Notes under the pieces: generated by a model | Database searches by the model: none | What the model saw: only the letters and a program-made list of their open reading frames with translations | Told to the model about the DNA's origin: nothing | Assembly: GCA_018262575.1 (NCBI GenBank) | Contig: JAGSYU010000014.1 | Location: 1 to 36,975 of the forward strand | DNA: 36,975 bases | Origin: Pseudomonadota bacterium | Lineage (GTDB): Bacteria; Pseudomonadota; Alphaproteobacteria; Rhizobiales; Pleomorphomonadaceae | Direction: 5' to 3' | Shown here: positions 25,307-33,598 of the stretch, one piece after another | How the letters are laid out: the number at the start of each line of letters is the position of its first letter | How positions within the stretch are numbered: position 1 is the first letter of the stretch | Made by a program: the position numbers and the translations under genes

Positions 25307-26092
25307 TCAGGGCTGCTTGCCGATGTAGGCGAGGATGCCGCCGTCGACGTAGAGGATGTGGCCGTTGACGAAATCCGATGCCGACGAGGCGAGAAACACC
25401 GCCGGTCCCTTGAGGTCGTCGGTGGTGGCCCAGCGGCCGGCCGGCGTCTTCGCGCGGATGAAGGCGTCGAACGGGTGGCCGGGCGCCCGCAGCGGCGCGG
25501 TCTGCGGCGTTTCGACATAGCCAGGACCGATGCCGTTGCACTGGATGTTGAAGGCGCCGTATTCGGAGGCGATGTTGCGGGTCAGCATCTTGAGGCCGCC
25601 CTTGGCCGCCGCGTAGGCCGACACCGTTTCGCGGCCGAGTTCTGACATCATCGAGCAGATGTTGATGATCTTGCCGCTGCCCTTCTTCATCATGGCGGGA
25701 ATGACCGCCTTGGCGACGATGAACGGCGCCGTCAGGTCGATGTCGATCACCTGACGGAAGTCCTTGACGTCCATCTCGTGCATGGGGATGCGCTTGATGA
25801 TGCCGGCGTTGTTGACCAGGATGTCGACGGAGCCGAGATCCGTCTCGATGTCAGCCACCAGCTTCTGAACGGCCGGCTCGTCGGTGACGTCGGCGATATA
25901 GCCCCGGGCATCGATGCCGGCCGCCTTGTAGGCGGCAAGGCCCTTCGCCAGGAACTCCTCGTTGATGTCGTTGAAGGCGATGGTGGCGCCGGCCTCGGCC
26001 AATGCGCTGGCCAGCGCGAAGCCGATGCCATAGGAGGCGCCGGTGACCAGCGCCACCTTGCCTTCGAGCGAGAATGCGTTCGGATGGGTCAT
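25307..26092 (-). CDS. kduD: 2-dehydro-3-deoxy-D-gluconate 5-dehydrogenase KduD
   Basis: NAD(H)-dependent short-chain dehydrogenase that reduces 2,5-diketo-3-deoxygluconate to 2-keto-3-deoxygluconate in uronate/pectin breakdown. From ATG 26092 (AAGGA upstream) it has 261 residues: cofactor motif TGASYGIG (17-24), NNAG (94-97), active-site Tyr/Lys in SAYAAAKGG (Y160, K164) and the ending FVNGHILYVDGGILAYIGKQP, typical of KduD. The upstream open frame overlaps kduI and is not conserved in type. Placed directly after kduI (31 nt gap), which makes its substrate, so the functional assignment is strong. Confidence 0.93.
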   Translation of the reverse strand: MTHPNAFSLEGKVALVTGASYGIGFALASALAEAGATIAFNDINEEFLAKGLAAYKAAGIDARGYIADVTDEPAVQKLVADIETDLGSVDILVNNAGIIKRIPMHEMDVKDFRQVIDIDLTAPFIVAKAVIPAMMKKGSGKIINICSMMSELGRETVSAYAAAKGGLKMLTRNIASEYGAFNIQCNGIGPGYVETPQTAPLRAPGHPFDAFIRAKTPAGRWATTDDLKGPAVFLASSASDFVNGHILYVDGGILAYIGKQP

Positions 26093-26123
26093 TGCAGTCT
26101 GTCCTTGCGGGCGAAAAGAGCGA

Positions 26124-26966
26124 TCAGCGCAGGTCGCTGATGGCGATGTGGTCCATGTCGTCGAAGGTCTGGTTCTCGCCGCCCATCGCCCAGATGAACG
26201 TGTAGGCGGCGGTGCCGCAGCCGGCATGGATCGACCAGGACGGCGAGATCACCGCCTGCTCGTTCTGCACCAGGACGTGGCGGGTCTCATTGCCCTCGCC
26301 CATCATGTGGAAGACCGCCTGTCCCTCGGGGATATTGAAGTAGGTGTAGATCTCCATGCGCCGCTCGTGGGTGTGCGCCGGCATGGTGTTCCAGACGCTG
26401 CCCGGCGCGAGCTGGGTGAGGCCCATGGAGAGCTGGCAGGTCTCCAGGACGTCCGGGTGGATGAACTGGTTGATGACGCGCTTGTTGGAGGTGGCCTCGT
26501 CACCGACCGGCTTCTTCTTGGCGTCGCCGAGCGACAGGAAGGTGGTCTTGCAGGCCTTATGGGCCGGGGCGGAAACCATGTAGAACTTGGCCGGCACCTT
26601 GGCATCGTCGCTCTTGAAGACGACCGACTTCGTTCCCTTGGTGACGTAGAGGCAGTCCTGGAAACCGAGGCGGAAGGTCTCGCCATCCGCCTCGATCGAG
26701 CCGGGGCCACCGATGTTGAAGATGCCGATCTCGCGGCGCTCCAAAATGTAGGTGGTGCCGAAGTTCTTCATGCAATCGATGCCCTTGTCGAGCGGCACCG
26801 CCTCATTCACCGGCTTGCAGCCGAGCGTCACCATGCGGTCGACATGGGAATAGACGGCAACCACCGTGTCATCGATGTAGAGGTTCTCGATCAGGAACTC
26901 CGCGCGCATTTCCCCGGTGGTATAGCGCTTGAAGTCTTTTTGGTTGGCCGAATAGCGAATGTCCAT
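26124..26966 (-). CDS. kduI: 5-dehydro-4-deoxy-D-glucuronate isomerase KduI
   Basis: Zinc-dependent cupin isomerase that converts 5-keto-4-deoxyuronate, released from unsaturated uronides, into 2,5-diketo-3-deoxygluconate. The 280-residue protein begins MDIRYSANQKDFKRYTTGEMR. Its predicted zinc ligands H198, H200 and E205 are in PAHTHERRMEIYTY, with H247 in WSIHAGCG; these match the E. coli ligands with a uniform shift of two. GGAGA precedes ATG 26966. It lies between the yhcH-like gene and kduD in the operon. Confidence 0.96.
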   Translation of the reverse strand: MDIRYSANQKDFKRYTTGEMRAEFLIENLYIDDTVVAVYSHVDRMVTLGCKPVNEAVPLDKGIDCMKNFGTTYILERREIGIFNIGGPGSIEADGETFRLGFQDCLYVTKGTKSVVFKSDDAKVPAKFYMVSAPAHKACKTTFLSLGDAKKKPVGDEATSNKRVINQFIHPDVLETCQLSMGLTQLAPGSVWNTMPAHTHERRMEIYTYFNIPEGQAVFHMMGEGNETRHVLVQNEQAVISPSWSIHAGCGTAAYTFIWAMGGENQTFDDMDHIAISDLR

Positions 26967-26994
26967 TGTTGTCTCCGATGGTGACGGCGGAAGG

Positions 26995-27456
26995 TCAGGC
27001 CAGGATCTTGACCACGACCTTCCGCACCTTGCCTGGTGTGCCGGCGGCACAGCCGGGCCGGTGGATGTCTGTGGGATGGAAAACGGCATAGGCGCCGGTG
27101 CCGAGCACGAGGTCGGTCTCGTCGGCTACCGCGGCGAAGAACTGCACGTCGCGGCTCTCGAAGAAGGTCTCGGCCACCGGATTGTCGCCGGCAAGCGGCG
27201 CGTAGCCGATCACCTCGCGGCCGCTCGCCACATACTGGATGTCGATGTAGCGGGCATGCGATTCCGGACGCTTGTCGGCCTTCGGCGCCGTCTCGTAGTC
27301 CTGGATCAGCGCGAACATGCGGTCGCCGTCGATGTCGACGCGCCCGGCCGGCAGGGCGGCGATGTCGGTTCCGGCAAGGAACCTGAGACCGCGCCGGATG
27401 TCCTCGGGCAGGTTGGCGGCGTCGCGGTCGAGCGTGGCGATATGGCTGAGATACAT
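26995..27456 (-). CDS. YhcH/YjgK/YiaL family cupin-like protein
   Basis: A 153-residue protein of the DUF386 (YhcH/YjgK/YiaL, EbgC-related) family, with MYLSHIATLDRD at the start and the signatures PESHARYIDIQYVASGREVIGYAP and AVFHPTDIHRPGC (probable metal-site His and Glu/Asp residues), ending KVRKVVVKIL. Members occur in sugar-acid and sialic-acid operons and have been proposed to act as anomerases or mutarotase-like helpers; the exact reaction is unproven. AGGAGA precedes ATG 27456. Position between kdgT and kduI suggests it acts on a uronate intermediate. Confidence 0.85.
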   Translation of the reverse strand: MYLSHIATLDRDAANLPEDIRRGLRFLAGTDIAALPAGRVDIDGDRMFALIQDYETAPKADKRPESHARYIDIQYVASGREVIGYAPLAGDNPVAETFFESRDVQFFAAVADETDLVLGTGAYAVFHPTDIHRPGCAAGTPGKVRKVVVKILA

Positions 27457-27480
27457 CGTGCTTTCTCCTGGAGATGCGGT

Positions 27481-27502
27481 CGGGGCCGGCGTGCCGGCCC
27501 CG
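27481..27502. repeat. Perfect intercistronic palindrome between kdgT and the yhcH-like gene
   Basis: Two perfect 10-base arms, CGGGGCCGGC (27481-27490) and GCCGGCCCCG (27493-27502), flank a GT centre. The hairpin starts 7 nt after the kdgT stop and precedes the ribosome site of the next gene. With no T-run it is unlikely to be a full terminator; it more likely stabilises the upstream kdgT message or lowers downstream expression. Confidence 0.65.
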
Positions 27503-27508
27503 CCGCGA

Positions 27509-28498
27509 TTACTCCGCCACTTGCAGCGTTTCGGCCGGGGCGGCGGGGGTGGCGCCCTTGATACGCCTGGCCCACATGCCGGTCAAAATCGGTACCAGGA
27601 TCGCCGTGGTGAGGCAGGCGGCCGCGACCAGCGAGGTGGCGGTGGCGGCGGCCGGCTTGAAGGCAGGCACCATCTCCGCGATGATCATCGGGTTGGCGAC
27701 GGCGGCGCCGGCGGTCGAGGAGGCCGCGAGGCCGGCGGTGCCATTGCCGCCGCCGATCAGCTTGTCGGCCAGCATCAGCGGAATGCCGGTGATGATGATG
27801 ACGATGACGCCGAGCAGCAGGCCGCCGAGGCCGGTCTGGGCGATGACGTGCAGATCAATGCCGTTGCCAAGGGCGAAGCCGAAGAACGGGATCAGCGTGT
27901 GCACGCACTTGCCGAAGAATTCCTTCAGGTCCTTGTCGAGGTTGCCGAGCAGGAAGCCGATCAGGAAGGGCAGCACTGCGCCGACGAACAGGTGCGGTTC
28001 GAAGGTGGCGACGCCAGCGGCGCCGAGGATGAACATCGACACCAGCGGACCGGACTCGATGGACATCAGCACGAAGGCGCCAGCCTCTTCCTTGCTGCCG
28101 TACTGCTGCATCACCGCCGCGTAGAGGCCGCCGTTGGTCATGTCCATGGCCGCGCAGATGGCCAGCGCCGAGAAGCCGGCGAACAGGCCTGCCTGCACGC
28201 CCTCAAGCGGCAGGAACTGGGCGGCAGCGTAGGTGGCGGCCCAGGCGATCAGCGTTTTGACGACGACGAGGTTGCCCGACTTGCGCAGCACCGTGCCGGT
28301 GGCCCGGAGGTCGATGGTGGCGCCCATGCAGAAGAACCAGACGGCGAGGATCGGCACGGTGCCGGAGATCAGGCCTTTGGTGAAGGAACCGAAATACTCG
28401 CCGGCTCCCGGGTAGAAGGTCTTGCACAGCGCGCCGAGGATCAGCGGTACCAGCATCAGGCCCCCTGGAATTCTGTCGATCGTCTTCTTGATGTTCAT
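27509..28498 (-). CDS. kdgT: 2-keto-3-deoxygluconate permease KdgT
   Basis: Inner-membrane, proton-coupled importer of 2-keto-3-deoxygluconate. The 329-residue protein starts [20 protein letters not shown], the KdgT N-terminal hallmark, has about ten membrane helices, and contains family segments such as [38 protein letters not shown] and the pore-proximal [18 protein letters not shown]. Length matches the family. It sits between kdgK and the yhcH-like gene in the operon and ends just before a perfect 22-nt palindrome. Confidence 0.95.
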   Translation of the reverse strand: MNIKKTIDRIPGGLMLVPLILGALCKTFYPGAGEYFGSFTKGLISGTVPILAVWFFCMGATIDLRATGTVLRKSGNLVVVKTLIAWAATYAAAQFLPLEGVQAGLFAGFSALAICAAMDMTNGGLYAAVMQQYGSKEEAGAFVLMSIESGPLVSMFILGAAGVATFEPHLFVGAVLPFLIGFLLGNLDKDLKEFFGKCVHTLIPFFGFALGNGIDLHVIAQTGLGGLLLGVIVIIITGIPLMLADKLIGGGNGTAGLAASSTAGAAVANPMIIAEMVPAFKPAAATATSLVAAACLTTAILVPILTGMWARRIKGATPAAPAETLQVAE

Positions 28499-28551
28499 GG
28501 AACCAGTCCTCTCCAGCTAAAAGATATAGGGGTTGCGCGGGCGGCGGCCGA

Positions 28552-29511
28552 TCATTGGCGCCGGGCGATCTCGGAGGCGAAGACGTCGGGGGTGGCGTCT
28601 TTGGGAATGATGGCGCCGCGGTGCTGCACGACAGCGCCAGCGACGACGTGGGCGCGGCAGGCAGCTTCGGCCGGCACGAGGCCGAGGTTGCGGCCAAGGA
28701 GGTAGGCGGCCGAGAAGCTGTCGCCGGCGGCGGTGGTGTCCACCACCGTGTGGACCGTGGTGGCGGCGACGGTCTCGACCACGCCGCCGTGGATCAGCGT
28801 GCACGGCTTGGCGCCATCCTTGATCACCGTTTCAAGGCGCGGCATCGCCGCAAAATGGGCGGCGCCGGCTTCCGGCGTCGGCAGGACGCCGAGGACCTCG
28901 AGTTCCTCGACCGTCACCATGACGCGGCTGGCCAGGGCGATGACCTGTTCGTAGACGGCGCGCGTTGTCTCGACGTTCTCCCACAGTAGTGGCCGGTAGT
29001 TGCAGTCGAAGTCGATGGCAACGCCGTCGCGGGAGAGTTCGGCGAGGCGGGCGATCAGCCGGGTGCGGCTTTGCGGCTTCAGCACCGCGAGGCTGATGCC
29101 CGAGAGGTAGATGCTGCTGTAACCGGCGAGCGCGGCAAGGATGTCCTCGGAGCCGGCGGTCTCAAAGGCCTCGCGAACGGCGGCTTCGCCGCGCCAATAG
29201 AAAAAGCGACGCTCGCCGGCTGCGTCGGTCTTGATGAAATAGAGACCGGGGCGACGTCCCGGACGGCGCAGCACCAGGCGATCGCCGACGCCCTGGGCGC
29301 GCCAGAAGGCGGCCATGGCGTCGCTGAACGGATCGTCGCCGATGGCGCTGACATAATCAACGAAGGCACCAAGACCTTCGCCGAGCCGCGCCATGTAGGC
29401 CGCCGTATTGAACGTGTCGCCGCCAAAGGACTGGGTGATGCCACCGTCGGGCCGCTCTTGCAGCTCGACCATGCACTCACCGATGGCTGCCACGCGGATA
29501 TCCTTGGTCAC
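28552..29511 (-). CDS. kdgK: 2-keto-3-deoxygluconate kinase KdgK
   Basis: PfkB-family kinase phosphorylating 2-keto-3-deoxygluconate to KDPG, which an Entner-Doudoroff aldolase (not in this window) would split. From GTG 29511 (GAGGA four nt upstream) it has 319 residues: IRVAAIGECMVEL with the substrate region GGDTFNTAAYMARLG, and the C-terminal PfkB signature DTTAAGDSFSAAYLLG carrying the catalytic Asp. An ATG 27 codons upstream (29592) is in frame, but that extension has poor GC-third-position bias and no ribosome site. First gene of the kdgK-kdgT-yhcH-kduI-kduD operon. Confidence 0.92.
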   Translation of the reverse strand: MTKDIRVAAIGECMVELQERPDGGITQSFGGDTFNTAAYMARLGEGLGAFVDYVSAIGDDPFSDAMAAFWRAQGVGDRLVLRRPGRRPGLYFIKTDAAGERRFFYWRGEAAVREAFETAGSEDILAALAGYSSIYLSGISLAVLKPQSRTRLIARLAELSRDGVAIDFDCNYRPLLWENVETTRAVYEQVIALASRVMVTVEELEVLGVLPTPEAGAAHFAAMPRLETVIKDGAKPCTLIHGGVVETVAATTVHTVVDTTAAGDSFSAAYLLGRNLGLVPAEAACRAHVVAGAVVQHRGAIIPKDATPDVFASEIARRQ

Positions 29512-29751
29512 GTCATCCTCCGCTCCTGCCGGTCCGTCGTCTGGCTGGGGCTTTTTCCCGGCGCGTCGGCCACATCTCGTTGGCCGAAACATCTAAGTCT
29601 TGGATCTACAAGTCAATACGCATTATTCCACGTTTAAATGATGAGATTTACACGTATACGAAAGTTTATTATCAAGAAATACTGGGAATTAATTTGAGAT
29701 TATAACACGATAAAGAGAGACTAAATCGCGATATGCGACGGGTTGTCACAA

Positions 29752-29778
29752 TATATACGTTCTTGTATATAAGATATA
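29752..29778. promoter_or_regulatory. Candidate operator 1 in the kdg control region
   Basis: TATATAC (29752-29758) and GTATATA (29765-29771) are perfect arms with a 6-nt centre, and GTATATAAGATATA (29765-29778) overlaps the right arm. The last element matches the inverse of the site at 30010-30023 in 13 of 14 positions. Likely bound by the adjacent GntR/FCD regulator; inference from symmetry and location. Confidence 0.5.
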
Positions 29779-30009
29779 TAAGGTATATGATGGCGAATAT
29801 ATATGGACGCATGGCGAAGTCACATTTTGGACAAATTGGAAAAACTGCGTCACACTAGCTGCGCTGTCGCCTGCTCGTCACGTTGCACTTTCCGGCCGCA
29901 GACTTTTGCTGGGCCTGCCCGTTGGCACCGCATTCGGGGGGCATACGTATCGGTCCCGATCATGCCCGCTCGCACCAGCTCGGTACTAACCCGCTCTGAT
30001 CATTTTTCA

Positions 30010-30023
30010 TATATCTGATATAC
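30010..30023. promoter_or_regulatory. Candidate operator 2 upstream of the GntR gene
   Basis: TATATC-T-GATATA (30010-30022) is a perfect odd palindrome 55 nt before the GntR start. Its complement matches the element at 29765-29778 with one mismatch. Its position suits autoregulation of the GntR gene. Confidence 0.5.
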
Positions 30024-30077
30024 AGAACTCGAGTCGCTGCTGGCGATCTCGGTGCAAACGACGCGGCAGGATAAGCC

Positions 30078-30905
30078 ATGCTTCCATCGGGTCGTTACCT
30101 GCAGTCGATGAGCGCATCATCCCGAAAAGCGGCCCATGGAGCAGACCCGATGACGGCGTGGACGATGAGCGATGCCGGGCGGGCCCCCGCCAGCAGCCAG
30201 CTGGCAGGCGAGACGGCCGCCCAACTGCTCCATCGGCGCCTGCGCGACGACATCGTTTCCATGCGTCGCCGGCCGGGCGACGTCATCTTTGAGAAGGAAA
30301 TCGCCCTCGAGGCCCGCGTCAGCCGTACCCCCGTCCGCGAGGCGCTGCTCCGGCTTGCCGACGAGAAGCTGATCGAGATCGTGCCGAAGTCCGGCACCAT
30401 GGTGTCGCGCATTCCGGCCGAGATCCTGCCGGAAATCATCGTTGCCCGCGCCGCCCTTGAGGCGGTCACCGTGCGGGCTGCCGCCGAGGGCGCCAGAGGG
30501 TCGGACGTTGCCGGCCTCCGGGCGATCATCGAGCGTCAGCGCGAGGCGCTGGCCACCGGCGATATCGACGGTTTCCACGCCGCCGACGAATTGATGCACC
30601 GGGCGATCGCCGAGGCCGGCAGGTTACCGGGGCTTTGGGCGATGGTCGTGCAGATCAAGGTTCAGCTCGACCGCTACCGCCGCCTCACCCTGCCGCAGCC
30701 GCATCGCATGGAGCGGGCGCTCGCCGAGCACGAGGCGATCGTCGATGCCATCGCCGGCCACAACACGACCGTGGCGGTGGCGTCCATGAATCGTCACCTC
30801 GACGGTCTCAGGGTCAGCCTGGCGCCGATCCGCGACCTCAACCCCGACTATTTCTCCGGCGACGTCGGCGCGGTGTATGAACGCTGGGCGGGCGAGACGG
30901 TCTAA
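30078..30905 (+). CDS. GntR-family transcriptional regulator (FadR/FCD subfamily)
   Basis: A 275-residue cytoplasmic regulator. A winged helix-turn-helix (about residues 47-112, with ARVSRTPVREALLRLADEKLIEIVPKSGTMVSRI) is followed by the all-helical FCD ligand domain (about 120-260; FHAADELMHRAIAEAGR and AEHEAIVDAI...AMNRHL-like metal/ligand motifs). FCD regulators commonly respond to sugar acids, and the divergent kdgK-kdu operon makes a uronate intermediate such as KDG the likely effector. Start is uncertain: ATG 30078 has AGGA six nt upstream; ATG 30150 also has GGAG and would remove 24 non-conserved residues. Convergent with the ABC ATPase gene, with an 11-nt gap. Confidence 0.9.
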   Translation: MLPSGRYLQSMSASSRKAAHGADPMTAWTMSDAGRAPASSQLAGETAAQLLHRRLRDDIVSMRRRPGDVIFEKEIALEARVSRTPVREALLRLADEKLIEIVPKSGTMVSRIPAEILPEIIVARAALEAVTVRAAAEGARGSDVAGLRAIIERQREALATGDIDGFHAADELMHRAIAEAGRLPGLWAMVVQIKVQLDRYRRLTLPQPHRMERALAEHEAIVDAIAGHNTTVAVASMNRHLDGLRVSLAPIRDLNPDYFSGDVGAVYERWAGETV

Positions 30906-30916
30906 CGGTTGGCTTT

Positions 30917-31675
30917 TCAACGGGCGACGCTGACCACCCGCCTTCCGTCGATGTCGATAACGTCGCCTTCGACCCGGAACACCTCCGACAGCAGCCGCCG
31001 GTTGATGACGTTGGCCGGTGGGCCGTCGCCGACCATCCGGCCGTCCTGCATGACGATGATCCGGTCGGCATAGGCGGCGGCGACGTTGAGGTCGTGCAAT
31101 ACGATCACCACCGTCTTGCCCGGCTGGTCGCCCATGCGGCGGAACAACCGCATCATCGATACCGCGTGGTGGATGTCGAGGTTGTTGAGCGGCTCATCAA
31201 ACAGCGCGTAATCGGCATCCTGGGCCAGTGTCATGGCAACGAACGCCCGCTGTCGCTGGCCACCGGACAACTGGTCGAGAAACCGATCGGCCATCGCCTC
31301 CAGGCCGACGAAGGAAATCGCCGTCGCCACCTGCTCCGTGTCCTCGCGTGTCGGGCGGCCACGGTTATGCGGGAAGCGACCGAAGGCGACGAGATCTTGC
31401 ACCGTCAGGCGGGCGGCGACGTGGTTCTCCTGCCGCATGACCGACAAGCGGCGGGCCAGCTCGCGACCCGGCGCCTTGGTCACATCGAGCCCGTCGATGC
31501 TCACACGGCCGGCGTCGGTTTTAGTAAGTCGGCTCATGATCGATAGCAGCGTTGACTTGCCGGCGCCGTTGGGGCCGACGATGCCCACCACGCCGCCGCG
31601 CGGAATGGCAAGGCTGACTGCGTCGATGACGGTCGTTTGGCCGTAGCGCTTGCTGATCTTGTCGATTTCGATCAT
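30917..31675 (-). CDS. Iron-siderophore ABC transporter ATP-binding protein
   Basis: A 252-residue ABC ATPase energising iron-chelate import. Motifs: Walker A GPNGAGKST (about residues 33-41), Q-loop near VMRQENHV, signature LSGGQRQRAF, Walker B DYALFDEPLNNLD and switch His in VIVLHDLN. It resembles the FatE/CeuD/YclP (catecholate-type) group more than FecE, judged by MIEIDKISKRYG and VLHDLNVAAAYADRIIVMQDGRMV; this subgroup call is inference. ATG 31675 overlaps the upstream permease stop by four nt. The frame is open far upstream, antisense-like to nothing conserved, so the overlap start is chosen. Confidence 0.93.
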   Translation of the reverse strand: MIEIDKISKRYGQTTVIDAVSLAIPRGGVVGIVGPNGAGKSTLLSIMSRLTKTDAGRVSIDGLDVTKAPGRELARRLSVMRQENHVAARLTVQDLVAFGRFPHNRGRPTREDTEQVATAISFVGLEAMADRFLDQLSGGQRQRAFVAMTLAQDADYALFDEPLNNLDIHHAVSMMRLFRRMGDQPGKTVVIVLHDLNVAAAYADRIIVMQDGRMVGDGPPANVINRRLLSEVFRVEGDVIDIDGRRVVSVAR

Positions 31676-32637
31676 CGCCGACCGGTCCTGAACAGGATGA
31701 AGAGGAACACGACGCCGCCGACGAAGTCGATGACGATGGATAGCGCCGTGCCGAAGCCGAGCACACGTTCGAGCAGCATCTGACCGCCGACCAGCGTGAC
31801 GACGGCGAGGCCGATGGCAACGGGCAGAACGTCGGCGTGCCGGGCCGATGGCACCATGAGATAGGCAAGGTTGGCGACCAGCAGGCCGAAGAAGGTGGTC
31901 GGTCCGACCAGCGTCGTCGACGCCGACACCAGCACGGCGACCAGCGCAAAGATGGTCGCCGACAGCTGTGTCGTGTCGATACCGAGACCGGTCGCCCTGT
32001 CGCGGCCGAGCACCAGCACGTCGAGGGCCGACAGGCGCGGCAGAACGATTGCCGTCGCCGCCAGTGCCAGCAGGGCGGCGACGCCGATCAGCGTCGGATC
32101 GACGACATTGAAGGAGGCAAAGGCGCGGCCCTGCAATACCAGGAAGTCGTTGGGGTCCATGATGCGCTGCAGGAAGCTGGAAAGACTGCGAAACAGGGCG
32201 CCGAACAACAGGCCTGACAGCACGACCAGCGGCAGGTTGCCACCCTCGCCGCGAAACAGCAGGCGGAACAACAGGCCGGAAAGGCCGACCATGACGAGGC
32301 ATTCCGCCGCAAACAGCAGCCGGGGGTCGAGCGCGCCGGTGGCGGTGGCGCCGAGCGTCGTCACCAGCGCGGTCTGCAGCAGAATGAACAAGGCATCGAA
32401 GCCCATCACCGCCGGTGTCAGGATGCGATTGCCGGTCAGCGTCTGGAACAGCACCGTCGACAGCGCGATGGCATAGGCGACGGTGACAAGGGCGGCGAGA
32501 CGGATGCCGCGATGGGCGAGTACGAAGCCCCAGGAACCGCGTACGCCGACCGTCATGAAGGCGAGCGCCGACAGCACGGCGAGGAGGGTGACGATCATCG
32601 TCACGCGGCGGATGGCGCGGGCGCGATCAGGTGGCAT
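31672..32637 (-). CDS. Iron-siderophore ABC transporter permease 2 (FecCD family)
   Basis: A 321-residue inner-membrane permease of the BtuC/FecCD family with about nine helices. Typical segments are LSTVLFQTLTGNRILTPAVMGFDALF (helix II and following loop), VLVLGRDRATGLGIDT and VGPTTFFGLLVANLAYL. The context FQTLTGNRILTP is seen in the FatC/CeuC/YclO branch of catecholate and petrobactin systems. It overlaps permease 1 by 11 nt and the ATPase by four nt, so the operon is translationally coupled. It should form the heteromeric channel with permease 1. Confidence 0.93.
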   Translation of the reverse strand: MPPDRARAIRRVTMIVTLLAVLSALAFMTVGVRGSWGFVLAHRGIRLAALVTVAYAIALSTVLFQTLTGNRILTPAVMGFDALFILLQTALVTTLGATATGALDPRLLFAAECLVMVGLSGLLFRLLFRGEGGNLPLVVLSGLLFGALFRSLSSFLQRIMDPNDFLVLQGRAFASFNVVDPTLIGVAALLALAATAIVLPRLSALDVLVLGRDRATGLGIDTTQLSATIFALVAVLVSASTTLVGPTTFFGLLVANLAYLMVPSARHADVLPVAIGLAVVTLVGGQMLLERVLGFGTALSIVIDFVGGVVFLFILFRTGRR

Positions 32638-33598
32638 GGCCGCGTCGCCCGAAGATGAGCACCAGGAAGCCCAGGCTGCCGATGACGCCCATGATGGTAC
32701 CGACCGGAATTTCGTAAGGGGCGATGATCAGCCGTCCGCCGACATCCGAGCCGAGCACCAGCAGCGCCCCGCCGGTCGCCACAATGGGCAGGCTGCGTCT
32801 GAGGTCGTCGCCGAGGATCAGGCTGACGACGTTGGGCACGATCAGGCCGACAAAGGGAACGGCGCCCACCGTGACCACCACCACGGCGGTCACCACCGAG
32901 ACGATGATCAGGCCGAAGGCGACGAGGCGGCGATAATTGAGGCCGACGCCGATCGCCACGGCCTCGCCCATGCCGAGAATGGTGAACCGGGCAGCGGTGG
33001 CATAGGCAGCGGCCACCAGGGCGGCGATGATCCAGAGAAACTCGTAGCGGCCGCGCAGCACGATGGAGAAATCACCACTGCCGAAGGCGCCGATCGACTG
33101 CAGGAGATCGAAGCGATAGGCCAGGAAGCTGGTGACGGCGTCGAAGATGCCGCCGAGCATGATGCCGACCAGCGGCACCATCAGCGCCGAGCCGAGCGGC
33201 AGCCGGCTGAGCAACATCAGGAACAGTGCCGAGCCGGCCAGCGCGACCATGGCCGCTATCAGCATGCGCACCACCACCGGCGCACCGGGCATCAGAAGCA
33301 GCGTCAGCAGAATGCCGAGGCCGGCCGATTCCACCGTCCCGGCCGTTGACGGCTCGACGAAGCGGTTGCGGGCGATCATCTGCATCAGGATGCCGGAGAC
33401 GGCGAGGCCGGCACCGGAAAGCAGGAGAGCGAGGGTACGCGGCACCCGGCTCGCCGCCAGCACGAGCGCGCCATCCCCCTCCATCGCCAGAACATCCGAC
33501 CAGGCGTAGCCGCCGCCGGTGACGAGGCTCGCCGCGATCAGGACGGCGGTTGCGACGAAAATGGCGCACACCAGAAGCGGACGGGGTGACGCGTTCAC
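32627..33598 (-). CDS. Iron-siderophore ABC transporter permease 1 (FecCD family)
   Basis: A 323-residue BtuC/FecCD-family permease with about nine helices. Signatures: RVPRTLALLLSGAGLAVSGILMQMIARNRFVEPSTAGTVESAGLG near residues 50-95, GMGEAVAIGVGLNYRR, and VGAVPFVGLIVPNVVSLILGDDLRR. FVEPSTAG is characteristic of the FatD/CeuB/YclN branch. Start is GTG 33598, which overlaps the stop of the AraC regulator as GTGA; no better ATG is nearby. It partners with permease 2 downstream. Confidence 0.93.
   Translation of the reverse strand: MNASPRPLLVCAIFVATAVLIAASLVTGGGYAWSDVLAMEGDGALVLAASRVPRTLALLLSGAGLAVSGILMQMIARNRFVEPSTAGTVESAGLGILLTLLLMPGAPVVVRMLIAAMVALAGSALFLMLLSRLPLGSALMVPLVGIMLGGIFDAVTSFLAYRFDLLQSIGAFGSGDFSIVLRGRYEFLWIIAALVAAAYATAARFTILGMGEAVAIGVGLNYRRLVAFGLIIVSVVTAVVVVTVGAVPFVGLIVPNVVSLILGDDLRRSLPIVATGGALLVLGSDVGGRLIIAPYEIPVGTIMGVIGSLGFLVLIFGRRGHAT

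Larger units (their letters stand above)
29512..30077. promoter_or_regulatory. AT-rich divergent kdgK-GntR control region
   Basis: A 566-bp gene-free stretch. Roughly 29596-29815 is strongly AT-rich against a GC-rich window and packed with palindromes: CGTATACG (29653-29660), TATATAC/GTATATA arms (29752-29758, 29765-29771) and a GTATATMAGATATA-type element occurring twice in opposite orientation (29765-29778; 30010-30023). It must contain the promoters of the kdg/kdu operon and the regulator gene. A short open frame from 29803 to 30018 shows no coding character. Confidence 0.75.

Noticed and set aside
29512-29592. N-terminal extension of KdgK from ATG 29592
   Set aside because: The extra 27 codons have low GC at third positions and no ribosome site, while GTG 29511 has GAGGA upstream and begins the conserved kinase sequence.
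29596-29815. AT-rich island as a sign of horizontal transfer or a mobile element
   Set aside because: No transposase, terminal repeats or target duplications, and it is confined to a divergent control region with operator-like palindromes; a promoter region explains it better.
29803-30018. A 71-codon frame in the AT-rich kdg control region
   Set aside because: No ribosome site and no protein similarity recognised; it overlaps candidate operator 2.
32483-33349. A 288-codon plus-strand frame rich in His, Asp and Gln over permease 1
   Set aside because: Composition (HDQADK-like repeats) is the typical antisense image of GC-rich membrane-protein codons.
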